Under the pieces are notes generated by a model. That model searched no databases. It was given only the letters and a program-made list of their open reading frames with translations, and was not told the DNA's origin. From the NCBI RefSeq assembly GCF_000330505.1, contig NW_004443692.1, forward strand, positions 1,080,480 through 1,144,479: a DNA stretch of 64,000 nucleotides, read 5' to 3'. Source of the DNA: Entamoeba invadens IP1. Lineage: Eukaryota; Evosea; Mastigamoebida; Endamoebidae. Numbering within the stretch: the first letter of the stretch is position 1; each line of letters begins with the position of its first letter. Position numbers and translations under genes: made by a program. Shown piece by piece: positions 30,848 through 39,781 of this stretch.

Positions 30848-32434
30848 TCAAGACAGAACACATCGAGATGACTGCTTCTTAGGTCTAGACTCTGTTGCTC
30901 TGATGTCACAAACCAACTCTTCAATGGCTTTAGTGAAGTTCTTGACATCGTTTCTAGCAGACACAATGAACACTCTGTGGAAAGATATATCGTCTTCCTC
31001 GGTCTGGGGTTCAAAGTCGTTTCTGATAATAACAAAGCGTTTGTAGTGTTGATTCAACGCATCGATTTTATCGTTCACGAATTTTCGGGAGCCTGCGACG
31101 TTGTCTGAAAACACAAGAACGACACCGTCTGTGTCATTTTCTTCGAAATCGCTAATTTTCAACAAGCAAGGCACATCATTTACTATTTGTGTTTTTCTAA
31201 AGAGGTCTGCGATGGTGCTGTCCTTTTGCTCAACAAACTTCCCGAAGACAAAGTTGACGATAATAGAAGTCTTCCCAACCCCCTTCATTCCCACAACACT
31301 GATCTTATAATCATTCTTCCACTTCCTTTCTAAATCTGGGGAGTTCAATGGGGAAATTGGTTTCTCTGGTATTGGCGTACTTGGTGCTATTTTAGAGTCT
31401 TTATTAAGTTCATGTCCACATAACGGGCATGTCGCATTCTCCAAACACTTCAATGAGAGCAGACATTCATAACAGCACAGTGGCGTCACAAAACTTTGAC
31501 AGTACTCACACTTCGATGGGTTTTCGATCGGCTTAAAACAGATTTGGCAACACTTCGACTGTTGCATGATGACGGAACCCGACTGTCGTCTTGTTTTATA
31601 CATTTGTGAGTTTTTCCGGACGACAAAGATGTGGTGATCTGTTTCGACGGACTCGATCTTATGGCGCTCGGGAATCGCAAATTTCTCCGGTATTAATTTC
31701 AGAAAGGAAAGCGCAATAAATCCAGTGTTCTCCTCGTCTTCCTTTCGTTCTTCTCCATTTTTGATGCTCATTTGCTTGTATTTTGCAACAGCCCACTCGT
31801 CCGAATTCAACGAAATGATTTCAACTAACGCGTTTTGTGGGACTTTCAAAAACGACTCGTGGAAGGTCGGAGGAAACGCAGAGACCGTACGAGCTTTGAG
31901 TTGGTAGAATATCTGTGTTGTCGCGACGTTCTGATTCAACTGGAAATTCATGAAGTTGTAATTCTCGATGAATACCGTAACGATTTCTCTGTACTTCGCT
32001 AGGCGCTTTTCTTGGACTTTAAACAAGAACGGCGTGAAGAGCTCTGACATTTCTTCGACCGCCAGATGACTTAAATGGACAAATTCAAAAAGATTGAGAA
32101 TAGCGTTTCTCCGTTCAATTTGGAGAAAATAGAGTAAAGCTCTTAACTGATGTTTCTGCGTCACTACCGTATTTTTCATCACAAGAAAAGCGTTATAGTT
32201 ATATATTTCCGGGAAGAGTGGAGTCGTGTTCCTCAACAAAGACATTAAAATATCTCTCAACTTCTTAATATTGTTCTCTTTCTCCACATCGACACTTTCA
32301 ACTCCGCCCAAACAAAACGTGTAGTGATGAAACAGATCTTCCGGCGATGGGACAGCCAATTCCAAGAGTCGTTCAATGCAAATTGAGATGAGTTGAAATG
32401 GATCATTTGGAGTTATTTGTTGTTCCTCAGCCAT
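30848..32434 (-). CDS. RhoGAP-like / SH3 / RING-like / small-GTPase fusion with CaaX box
   Basis: A 528-residue intronless protein with a rare layout. Residues 50-165 are helical and resemble the second half of a RhoGAP fold; no arginine finger is visible. Residues 178-248 fit an SH3 domain (KARTVSAFPP...EWAVAKYK...GFIALSFLKLI). Residues 295-340 hold a RING-like C4-type zinc module (CCQIC, CEYC, CYEC, CPLC). Residues 376-515 are a Ras-superfamily GTPase: P-loop GMKGVGKTS, a Thr in the switch I region (STIAD), a degenerate G3 (ISDFEENDTDG), an altered G4 (IIRND in place of NKxD) and G5 VSARN. The C-terminus is RCVLS, a CaaX prenylation box after a basic stretch. It is probably a membrane-attached signalling adaptor whose nucleotide binding may be altered. 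Confidence 0.75.
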   Translation of the reverse strand: MAEEQQITPNDPFQLISICIERLLELAVPSPEDLFHHYTFCLGGVESVDVEKENNIKKLRDILMSLLRNTTPLFPEIYNYNAFLVMKNTVVTQKHQLRALLYFLQIERRNAILNLFEFVHLSHLAVEEMSELFTPFLFKVQEKRLAKYREIVTVFIENYNFMNFQLNQNVATTQIFYQLKARTVSAFPPTFHESFLKVPQNALVEIISLNSDEWAVAKYKQMSIKNGEERKEDEENTGFIALSFLKLIPEKFAIPERHKIESVETDHHIFVVRKNSQMYKTRRQSGSVIMQQSKCCQICFKPIENPSKCEYCQSFVTPLCCYECLLSLKCLENATCPLCGHELNKDSKIAPSTPIPEKPISPLNSPDLERKWKNDYKISVVGMKGVGKTSIIVNFVFGKFVEQKDSTIADLFRKTQIVNDVPCLLKISDFEENDTDGVVLVFSDNVAGSRKFVNDKIDALNQHYKRFVIIRNDFEPQTEEDDISFHRVFIVSARNDVKNFTKAIEELVCDIRATESRPKKQSSRCVLS

Positions 32435-32631
32435 CCTTTTGTGGTGTTAAATATTTCGTTTCTTCATTTTTTTTTCTTCAAGTTTTTATGGAAAATCATT
32501 GCCGTATTTACAGTTAATAACGTTAAACTACTTATTTCTTTCATCTATTAGAATATTATTATAACAATCATATACTATTCTTTTTACTATTAATATACTA
32601 TAATGCTTGGTCTTCTAAAAAATCAGTTCAA

Positions 32632-33291
32632 TCATCTTTTACCTCCTCGTTTGCCACCCATGGGCTTTCCTTTCCCTCCTTTGGGCCCACTACTCTTCCC
32701 GCCTTTATTCACGCGCTTTGAAAAGACACCTTTAGATTTTCCCGACTTGTGGTCGTTCAATTTACTACTTCCGTCGCTGCGGCCCATTTGTGAATAGGCT
32801 TTGTCTCTGAATCGCTTCTTTCGCTCGTCCTTTTTTGCCTTCACCTTTCGAATAGTTTCTTGTTTACGCTTCTCTCGCTTGGCGTTGTTCTCTTCTTTTT
32901 GGACAATCAAATTCTTTTTACGTTGTTCGACAGCATCGATCTTCTTTTGAATCTTCATCAACTCGGGACGGATCTTGTCCATGTGGGAATCGTCCTTGAA
33001 CATCTCCGCAAAATAATCGGCTGGGCGTTTGTATGGGTATTTCATTTCGTTAAAGATCTGACGCGCTTGTACGACAGAGGTCAGTGCTTGTCTGTAGAAC
33101 ACCAACTCTCTCTCGTAGTCATTATCAACTTGACTCACTTGAGTCGTGTCTTCGGTAGTTATGCGCAGACGCTTAATAAACTCGTCGTTACTCATAGTAT
33201 CGGGTGTTGTTATGTCCGCAACTATTTGGTCCATGAACTCGCCCATCTCCGGCGTGTTGCGGAGTTGTACTACCTTCGCTAATTCAGTCAT
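32632..33291 (-). CDS. EBP2: rRNA-processing protein EBP2
   Basis: A 219-residue protein with the EBP2 core: NDYERELVFYRQALTSV, followed by KRPADYFAEMFKDDSHMDKIR and a long basic coiled coil (KKIDAVEQRKKNLIVQKEE). The C-terminus is Gly/Lys rich (GGKRGGKR), as in many nucleolar proteins. EBP2 acts in the nucleolus in 60S subunit assembly and 27S pre-rRNA processing. It is shorter than the animal protein, lacking most of the N-terminal extension. It is divergent with the vWA gene, with 225 bp between starts. Confidence 0.9.
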   Translation of the reverse strand: MTELAKVVQLRNTPEMGEFMDQIVADITTPDTMSNDEFIKRLRITTEDTTQVSQVDNDYERELVFYRQALTSVVQARQIFNEMKYPYKRPADYFAEMFKDDSHMDKIRPELMKIQKKIDAVEQRKKNLIVQKEENNAKREKRKQETIRKVKAKKDERKKRFRDKAYSQMGRSDGSSKLNDHKSGKSKGVFSKRVNKGGKSSGPKGGKGKPMGGKRGGKR

Positions 33292-33515
33292 TGTATGTTA
33301 TGTATTTTCCAGTCTTTTTAAGAAACCCTGTAGTCCATCAATTAATGTTATATATAACATTTTATCAATTCATCTATTTTGAGTATCAAGTGATAAAAGA
33401 TTATAAAATGGTATTTTACTATATATTTATAATATGCACTTTATTATTGTTTTATTATAATTAAATTAGTAATTAATAATATTAATAAAATAAAGAACTC
33501 GATTCATCCATTCGC

Positions 33516-35149
33516 ATGATTCACCTGTTTGTGTTGATTCTGTTCACTAACGCGCAATACGACGCGTTAACGACAATATATAACCAATACGTTGACGCTT
33601 ACAATGTTTGTTGTAAAACAGTTTTGAGTGGTAATCAATGACACAATAGAAACGAGACTCAACGAGAACGTCATGTTCGTCTGGGTGCTTCTATGACATT
33701 CACGGAGTGTACGAACAGTCTACACTTCAACAGTTATATTACTTAAACAAACCATATCCAACGGAACACCCTCACTTCTGTGGAAGGTCATGTAGTGTTT
33801 TGACTTACAAAACACCGATGGTTCATTACTCGAAGAAAACAAACGAACTTGACAATGACGATATTTGTTGGTCGTACATCACTCCAACCAGGTTTTTGTA
33901 TGTAACGCCAAATCCATTTTACGTCGCCGTACATCACAAAAATGCGGCCGTGTTTTATCCGGGGTACCAAACACTCTCGTATTATGACCCACAAGATTTT
34001 GAATCGATCAGGTCCGTTGGATATGGCAGGACGACTCTTTACATTCTCTTCGATATATCCAACTCTAACAGACAATTTGATTCCAAGAAGTTGGGGTTAG
34101 TCCATCTCCTCAACACCTTTTCTTCATTTCAGAACTCCCGCGTCGTCATCTTTAATAATGAAGCAAGGATGATGCAAGGGTTTGTGGACATCACGCACTC
34201 ATCTATCGATCGACTCTCGGAAGATGTGTGTAAAATGGAACCTTATGGGGGGACAAAGCCATCCGAGCCATTTGAAGTTGTGAGGGACTATTTGATCCGC
34301 AACGATTTAAAAGGAAATGATTTCCACTGTCTTATGATAACTGACATGAAAGTCTATCAATCAAAGAAAACGTTACGAAACAAAATCATCTTATTACGGG
34401 AACGAGTGAGGCAGAGGTATAACGCTTTTTACTTCCACACCTTCGATGCGTCCGAAGACAACACTGGGAGAAGTGATTGGCTCAAAGAATTTGCGTGTGA
34501 GTTTGATGGGCATTACGTTGATTACAGTGGCAATGCCAACACTACTGTCGGCACAATGGATCGATTTATTAAGTCTCTTAAACACCGAATAGAGGCACTT
34601 CCCGTTCATACTAATTTCCCTTTTGTTCGAACAAGTGGCGTGCAATATGGCGTATTTTCAGAAAACGCCTGGGGCATCGCAAAGCCTCATTACATCGACT
34701 TCTCGTCGGAAGATCCACTCTTTCCTCTTCGACTGGCTTGGATCTTCTCCGCTGCGTTTTCTACATCTCCAAATATCGTGCCGGGGGACGCTACTTACTA
34801 CCCAACACCAACCATCGACCCACTTAGAAAGTATGTCTTAGATGATTATCTGGGTCATCACTGTTCTAAGATCTCAGACTTCACGGTCGATGAAAGAGAA
34901 AAGATAGCAAAGAGCATCTCCGCATTCAACTTGGACTGGAGAGTGCCCACTAAACTCAATTTTTGTAAATACGACAGACTCCTTCAAGACATCGACAAGA
35001 CAAATCAGTCCCTCTTCTGTGTTTCTGAAGGAAGTTGCCCAGACAAAGACGCTTTTACTAAAGCAGACTACAATTTTTATCTTCGAAAGACGTGTTCTTC
35101 TCCTTACATCTCTGTGTTCTTTGTAACACTCTTAATTCTCTTGTTTTAA
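33516..35149 (+). CDS. Secreted vWA-domain protein, probably GPI-anchored (2 exons)
   Basis: A first exon at 33516-33605 encodes 30 residues that include a signal peptide (MIHLFVLILFTNAQ). A 44-nt intron (33606-33649, GTTTGT...TAG) joins it in phase 0 to the exon at 33650-35149, for 529 residues. About 145 residues after the start, a vWA domain begins with the MIDAS motif LFDISNS (D-x-S-x-S), followed by a GGTKPSEPF Thr loop and ITDMK. The N-terminal part (YDPQDF, WSYITPTRFLY) is reminiscent of the region before vWA in calcium-channel alpha2-delta-like proteins. The C-terminus is a hydrophobic tail after small residues (CSSPYISVFFVTLLILLF), which suits a GPI signal. The likely site is the cell surface; the ligand is unknown. 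Confidence 0.8.
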
Positions 35150-35342
35150 TTTACTAATTTCAACTATACTTCTATTTCTATACATTTTTCTATATCGTAA
35201 TTATTAAATTGTTTATACTATAAACTAGTGAAATGGCATCTATTCTAAAAGTAAATAAAACCATGGAGAGTACTATACTGAAATTAGAGTCCAAGTATTA
35301 GATAATTAAAGTAAATAAACTAACAACAAAAATGAGAAGAAA

Positions 35343-36788
35343 TTAAGCAACAGATGTGAATCGAGTAGTCAGTGGATCGTTTGTACATTTGTTCTGGATA
35401 TCCTCGAGTAATTTTTGGTCGATAGGCACGTTATCCATTTCGTCCACCTTAAAGTTTCTGAGCAATTGGTAGATGATGTTGATAGAAAGTAAAGGGAATG
35501 TGTTTTCGAGTTCACTGAGTTTGATTGAGTGGTGTAACATAAACAAGTTTGCCACATCAGTGATGACCTCAAAGTGTCCGCAGAGGGCTTTCAGATCCTT
35601 CAAGTCCTTCTTTGTCAAATCCAAATCGATGTATGACATGAAAAATTTGAATTGGAATCCTTTAACACAGCAGATAGCATCGGGGGTGTTGAATAAGTTA
35701 TCCACAACATAGAACCCCAAAAAGTGGAATTCTTGTTTGATTGCTTTCTTGACTATTTCCTCTTTAATTCCTTTATTCTCCAACATCGTCTTATCTTTCT
35801 TCACCAATTGTAAGACGGTCAATGCTTTACTTTCTTCAATATCATTTGTGTATTGTTGGAACACATTCCTCTCACTGAACAGACAAGACTCAATCACCGG
35901 AGTAATTTCTTTTGTGACTTCTTCAACCCATTTGCCTATAACATACTCAATAGCATCTTCCTCTTGATATTTCATTAACATCAGAATCATTCCTTCTATG
36001 GTAACACTCCCCTCTGAAAATGCTTGTTTGGCATCATCAATATCTCTGATCTTCGGTGGCTCAGGGGGCGCCTCTTCTTTTTCTTCTTTCACTACTTCAT
36101 GCTCTTCCTCTTGTTCTTCAACGTTCTCTTCTTCTTTCATGTCTTCCTCAGACTTGTTGATAACTTCAGGAAGTCGCTCAGCCTTCATCGCCTCATCTCT
36201 ATCTCGAATTTGTTTCTTGCGGAGCTCCTCTTCTTCATGATCCTCACGCTCTTTCTCTCGCATCTTCATTATAAGTCTCCCATGGATGGGGTCGACGTTG
36301 CCAAGTGATGTATCTTCACTACTCAACATTAACACTTCGGTGTTCTCGGACTCACCAGTGAACTCGCCAGGCACACTTGATATCGATATCATTAATTTCC
36401 CTTTCATCACTTTCTGCTTCGTTCGGAGCTCCGTTAGAGTCTCTTCAGTCTTCCCAGCCAAGTCAGCGAATTGCGCTAAATCAATTATACCCGCACATAT
36501 CCTTTTCTTCTCTTTCGTTTCCAATATAAACTCAACCAATTTCTCTTCATAGAAACCCGCTTTCGATTTTTCAAAGAGAGTGCAATGTAAATTAAGTGTC
36601 ACATTTGTGACTTCCGTACGCGCACCAGTTATTCGAAAGGGTGAAAACTTCCCTTTGTTACCTTCTTTCTTCCCACGACGCCACCTCAGTACTACCTCCT
36701 TCCCATCAAACCCAACTAAATCCACTACCATAAGTACTTTCACTGTAAAATCTTGCTTCTTCTTTTTCTTCAATAAGTTGAACGCCAT
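35343..36788 (-). CDS. NT-C2 domain protein with DIL-like C-terminus
   Basis: A 481-residue protein. Residues 12-135 fit the N-terminal C2 (NT-C2) domain of EEIG1/EHBP1-like proteins: FTVKVLMVVDLVGF, then VVLRWRRGKK and ICAGIIDLAQFADLAG. A Glu/Lys-rich linker (about 180-245) follows. The C-terminal 230 residues are helical and contain FYVVDNLFNTPDAICCVKGF and IIYQLLRNFKVDE, resembling the dilute (DIL) cargo-binding domain of class V myosins and afadin. NT-C2 domains bind membranes or Rab-linked partners, so an endocytic adaptor is plausible. There is no TM or signal peptide. The DIL match is weaker than the NT-C2 match. Confidence 0.75.
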   Translation of the reverse strand: MAFNLLKKKKKQDFTVKVLMVVDLVGFDGKEVVLRWRRGKKEGNKGKFSPFRITGARTEVTNVTLNLHCTLFEKSKAGFYEEKLVEFILETKEKKRICAGIIDLAQFADLAGKTEETLTELRTKQKVMKGKLMISISSVPGEFTGESENTEVLMLSSEDTSLGNVDPIHGRLIMKMREKEREDHEEEELRKKQIRDRDEAMKAERLPEVINKSEEDMKEEENVEEQEEEHEVVKEEKEEAPPEPPKIRDIDDAKQAFSEGSVTIEGMILMLMKYQEEDAIEYVIGKWVEEVTKEITPVIESCLFSERNVFQQYTNDIEESKALTVLQLVKKDKTMLENKGIKEEIVKKAIKQEFHFLGFYVVDNLFNTPDAICCVKGFQFKFFMSYIDLDLTKKDLKDLKALCGHFEVITDVANLFMLHHSIKLSELENTFPLLSINIIYQLLRNFKVDEMDNVPIDQKLLEDIQNKCTNDPLTTRFTSVA

Positions 36789-37549
36789 ATGAAATTCACT
36801 ATTTGTGATTTAACAGTTTTACTCTATCAATTCGTGTAATTAAGCTCCTTACTAAGCCTTTTCGGTATATTTACTCTCCTTTATTTTTACTATATATTTT
36901 GATTAAAAATATTATTTTTTATAAAAATTGTCTTATTATAGAAAATGCCTTTTTTGAGGCTTTTTGTGTTTTTGTGGATTTAATTGTTTTGTCACTTGTT
37001 CGAAATAGTACTTTTATACTATTAGTAACGGATTCTGGGAATACAAGTTTAAGTTTGCAACTGGTTAATTTTGTTGTTTAGAAAAGAGAAGAAAAAGCAT
37101 CGAATAAACGGGATATTTGGTTCCAATAAATTGTCCCAAAAACGAATTTGAATTAATGATTACTGTATTTTTTCGGATGAAAAGACCCTATTTTTTAGAA
37201 AGAATTAAAAGTTTTGGGAGATAAAAAAAAGACTATAATTAGTCTTTTTTAATTGTGTTTTAATGATACCAAAAATAAAACTTAATTACCATTTTTGTAT
37301 TAAATATATTAGTAACGTTTATTATATTTAATAGTTTGTTTGTTTAATAATAATAATAATACATTTTAATACAACCTTTAGAATTGTTCAAGAAGAGAAA
37401 TAAAACAATATAACAATGTTTTGACAAGAATTTCTTTTGATATGGAAAGTGGTGCGAGGTTAAATGAACGAATAACAAAAGATTAGTTTTATTGTGATAA
37501 TAACGTTTTTCGAAAAAAAGAAAACCTAAATATTGAAATTGCAAACAAA
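36789..37549. other. Divergent AT-rich intergenic region
   Basis: About 760 bp between the NT-C2 gene and PUS1, containing a short TAA trinucleotide run (about 37344-37360). No gene is recognised. Confidence 0.55.
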
Positions 37550-38770
37550 ATGAAAAGAACCACGGCACCAAACACACTTCCATCAAAACGAACAGACATC
37601 ACTGACGTAAAATCAATCTCCAAAGAAGACCTCAAAAAAACAACAAAAGAAGACGTCGAAAAGGCAACTAAACATCAAAAAGTGAAAAAAACAAAGGTTG
37701 CTCTTATAGTCTCATATGTTGGTCGTGGGTATCAAGGTTCAATGTACTTAAAAAATGGAGAAAAGACAATTGAAGGTGACGTTGAAAATGCCATCTATTT
37801 AGCGGGATGCATTTCCGAGGACAACAAACATGACTTTAAAAAAGTCTCGTGGAGCCGTTGCGCTCGTACCGACAAAGGTGTTTCTGCGGCAAACAATATA
37901 TTCAGTCTGAAAATGGGGACTGATGGCAACTTTATTGAGCGAATCAATTCGCACTTACCCGAGACTATTCGCGTGATGGACTGTGTTCGAGTGCGTAGAT
38001 TGTTTGACGCACATACTCGAGTTGATAACAGAAATTACGAGTATGTTTTCCCTTCCTACGCGTTACAACAGCTCCATCCAAATGACCTCAACATCGACTT
38101 GAATTACAAAGCAACAGAAGAAGACATTCAGTATTTCAATTTTGTAATTGGACACTATATACGCTCACATAACTTCCAGAATTACACTTACAATACAAAA
38201 GAAACCACACCTGAGAGTCAGTCCAACATTCGAAATATCCTTTCTATTGAAGCAACTTTGGTTCAGAGAAACGGATTGGACTTAGTTGTTGTGGCATTGA
38301 AAGGACAAAGCTTTATGATATACCAAATCAGAAAGATGGTTGGGTTTGCACTGATGTTGACAAACATGCGTTACTCTAAAGAGATGGTTGACTCTATTAT
38401 GGAGACCTCATTCACTTTAGTCAAATGGAGAAGCTTAGTCCCCACAGCACCACCATACGGACTGTTCCTTGAAAGGTGCAATTTCGACGTTTACAACAAT
38501 GACATTCAAAACAACATACAAACACAAAATTTGCCGATTATCAACTCAGAAGAGACCATTAAGAAGTGTGAAGAGTTTAAAGAGAAGTCCATTTGGACAG
38601 ATATCACTAACTATGAAAAGGAGAACCACCCATTTGCTCAATACTTCCAAAACGAAGTCCACTATTCAAAAATCGACGCAGTGCTGAGTGGGAAGGCGAC
38701 ATTGGAAACCTTCAATGAGGCTCAAAGTGTGAAAACACTGCCAAAAGCTGATGATAAATCTGATGATTAA
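37550..38770 (+). CDS. PUS1: tRNA pseudouridine synthase, PUS1/TruA family
   Basis: A 406-residue protein. A charged N-terminal extension of about 45 residues precedes the TruA fold: VALIVSYVGRGYQGSMY, then the catalytic motif SRCARTDKGVSA with Asp108. Later come HTRVDNRNYEYVFP and the C-terminal core GQSFMIYQIRKMVGFAL. PUS1-type enzymes isomerise uridines in tRNA anticodon stems and in U2 snRNA, mainly in the nucleus. Length and motif order fit eukaryotic PUS1 rather than bacterial TruA. It converges on uS4. Confidence 0.92.
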   Translation: MKRTTAPNTLPSKRTDITDVKSISKEDLKKTTKEDVEKATKHQKVKKTKVALIVSYVGRGYQGSMYLKNGEKTIEGDVENAIYLAGCISEDNKHDFKKVSWSRCARTDKGVSAANNIFSLKMGTDGNFIERINSHLPETIRVMDCVRVRRLFDAHTRVDNRNYEYVFPSYALQQLHPNDLNIDLNYKATEEDIQYFNFVIGHYIRSHNFQNYTYNTKETTPESQSNIRNILSIEATLVQRNGLDLVVVALKGQSFMIYQIRKMVGFALMLTNMRYSKEMVDSIMETSFTLVKWRSLVPTAPPYGLFLERCNFDVYNNDIQNNIQTQNLPIINSEETIKKCEEFKEKSIWTDITNYEKENHPFAQYFQNEVHYSKIDAVLSGKATLETFNEAQSVKTLPKADDKSDD

Positions 38771-38922
38771 TTGACCGTTGAGACCCTATTGTTTTAGAAT
38801 TCAATTTAATAATTAAATAAATAATAGAATAGTAAAAAGAAAATAATTAAATAATAATAGAATAGTTACTAAGTTAAATAAGAAAGGGTTAAACGAAATA
38901 GAAACGTAGCACAACGATTCAC

Positions 38923-39477
38923 TTATTGACCTTTAGCGTCCTTTCTTGCTTTTCTTTTTCTTCTTCCAAGCTTCTCTGGGTTGGTAAGAGGAGTGTTAGG
39001 AGCGAGTTGTACGAGTGGTTCGGATGATACTCTGACCATGAAGGATGGGACATCGACGATTTGTTTACCGACGGAGATCAACTTAGAACGAATCAAAACT
39101 CTGGCGTGGTGGATTGATTTAGCAAAGCCCTTTCTGAAGACAATAGTCTGAAGTCTTCTCTCAAGTAAGTTCTCTTCTTTAAGAGCCAAGACGAACTCAA
39201 GCTTGGTTTGGTCCTTTGGTAAGATCCCGAGATTGTGAAGTCTTCGGAGTAAAGCGTTACCTTCCAAGATTCTTTTTGGGTCAGTGGCGGATTTCATTAA
39301 CATCACCTTGGCAATAGTTCTCATGTGGCCCAACATAAAGTGGACACGTTGAATCTCTCTCTTGCATTTCAACCCAAACTGTCCGGCTAATTTCAACTCG
39401 GCATCGAATCTAGTTCTGTCGAATGGCACCTTTGGTGTTTTGTACACCACACTGTGATTTCTAAGGCACCTTCCCAT
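38923..39477 (-). CDS. RPS9: 40S ribosomal protein uS4 (S9)
   Basis: A 184-residue protein starting at the ATG at 39477; the codon before it is GTG. The uS4 core is plain: FDAELKLAGQFGLKCKREI, EGNALLRRLHNLGIL, the S4 RNA-binding segment LERRLQTIVFRKGFAKSIHH and ARVLIRSKLISVGKQIV, and a basic tail. It is a primary assembly protein of the small subunit. Length matches the family. The stop lies 152 bp from the convergent PUS1 stop. Confidence 0.95.
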   Translation of the reverse strand: MGRCLRNHSVVYKTPKVPFDRTRFDAELKLAGQFGLKCKREIQRVHFMLGHMRTIAKVMLMKSATDPKRILEGNALLRRLHNLGILPKDQTKLEFVLALKEENLLERRLQTIVFRKGFAKSIHHARVLIRSKLISVGKQIVDVPSFMVRVSSEPLVQLAPNTPLTNPEKLGRRKRKARKDAKGQ

Positions 39478-39480
39478 CAC

Positions 39481-39732
39481 CCGAGAACTTCACTTTCTTA
39501 GTTATTTTTTAGGGTTGCCCATTCGTTCCCGTCTGGATTTTAATGTTTTTGAAAATGTTTTTCATCTGATTGGGGGTTATATGTCTTTACACTAATACTC
39601 TTTTTTTTATTCAATTATAATAAATTATACTATTGTTAAGACACTTTTGGGAAGAAACAGTTGAAAGTAAAATTTATGATAAAAGAATTATAAAATAAGG
39701 GCATTAAGAAATGGTTTTGTGAAACTAGTGAT
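39481..39732. other. Divergent intergenic region
   Basis: About 250 bp between uS4 and the CCT6 promoter elements. AT-rich, with no other feature recognised. Confidence 0.5.
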
Positions 39733-39767
39733 GTACTATAAAAAGTACACTAAACGTCGAGTGAACT
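39733..39767 (+). promoter_or_regulatory. Candidate core promoter of CCT6
   Basis: A short palindrome GTACTATAAAAAGTAC (39733-39748) contains a TATA-like TATAAAAA about 45 bp before the ATG. Just downstream, GAGTGAACT (39759-39767) resembles the Entamoeba GAAC element (AATGAACT). The presence of both near one start is suggestive, not proof. Confidence 0.4.
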
Positions 39768-39781
39768 TTTAAATCACACGG

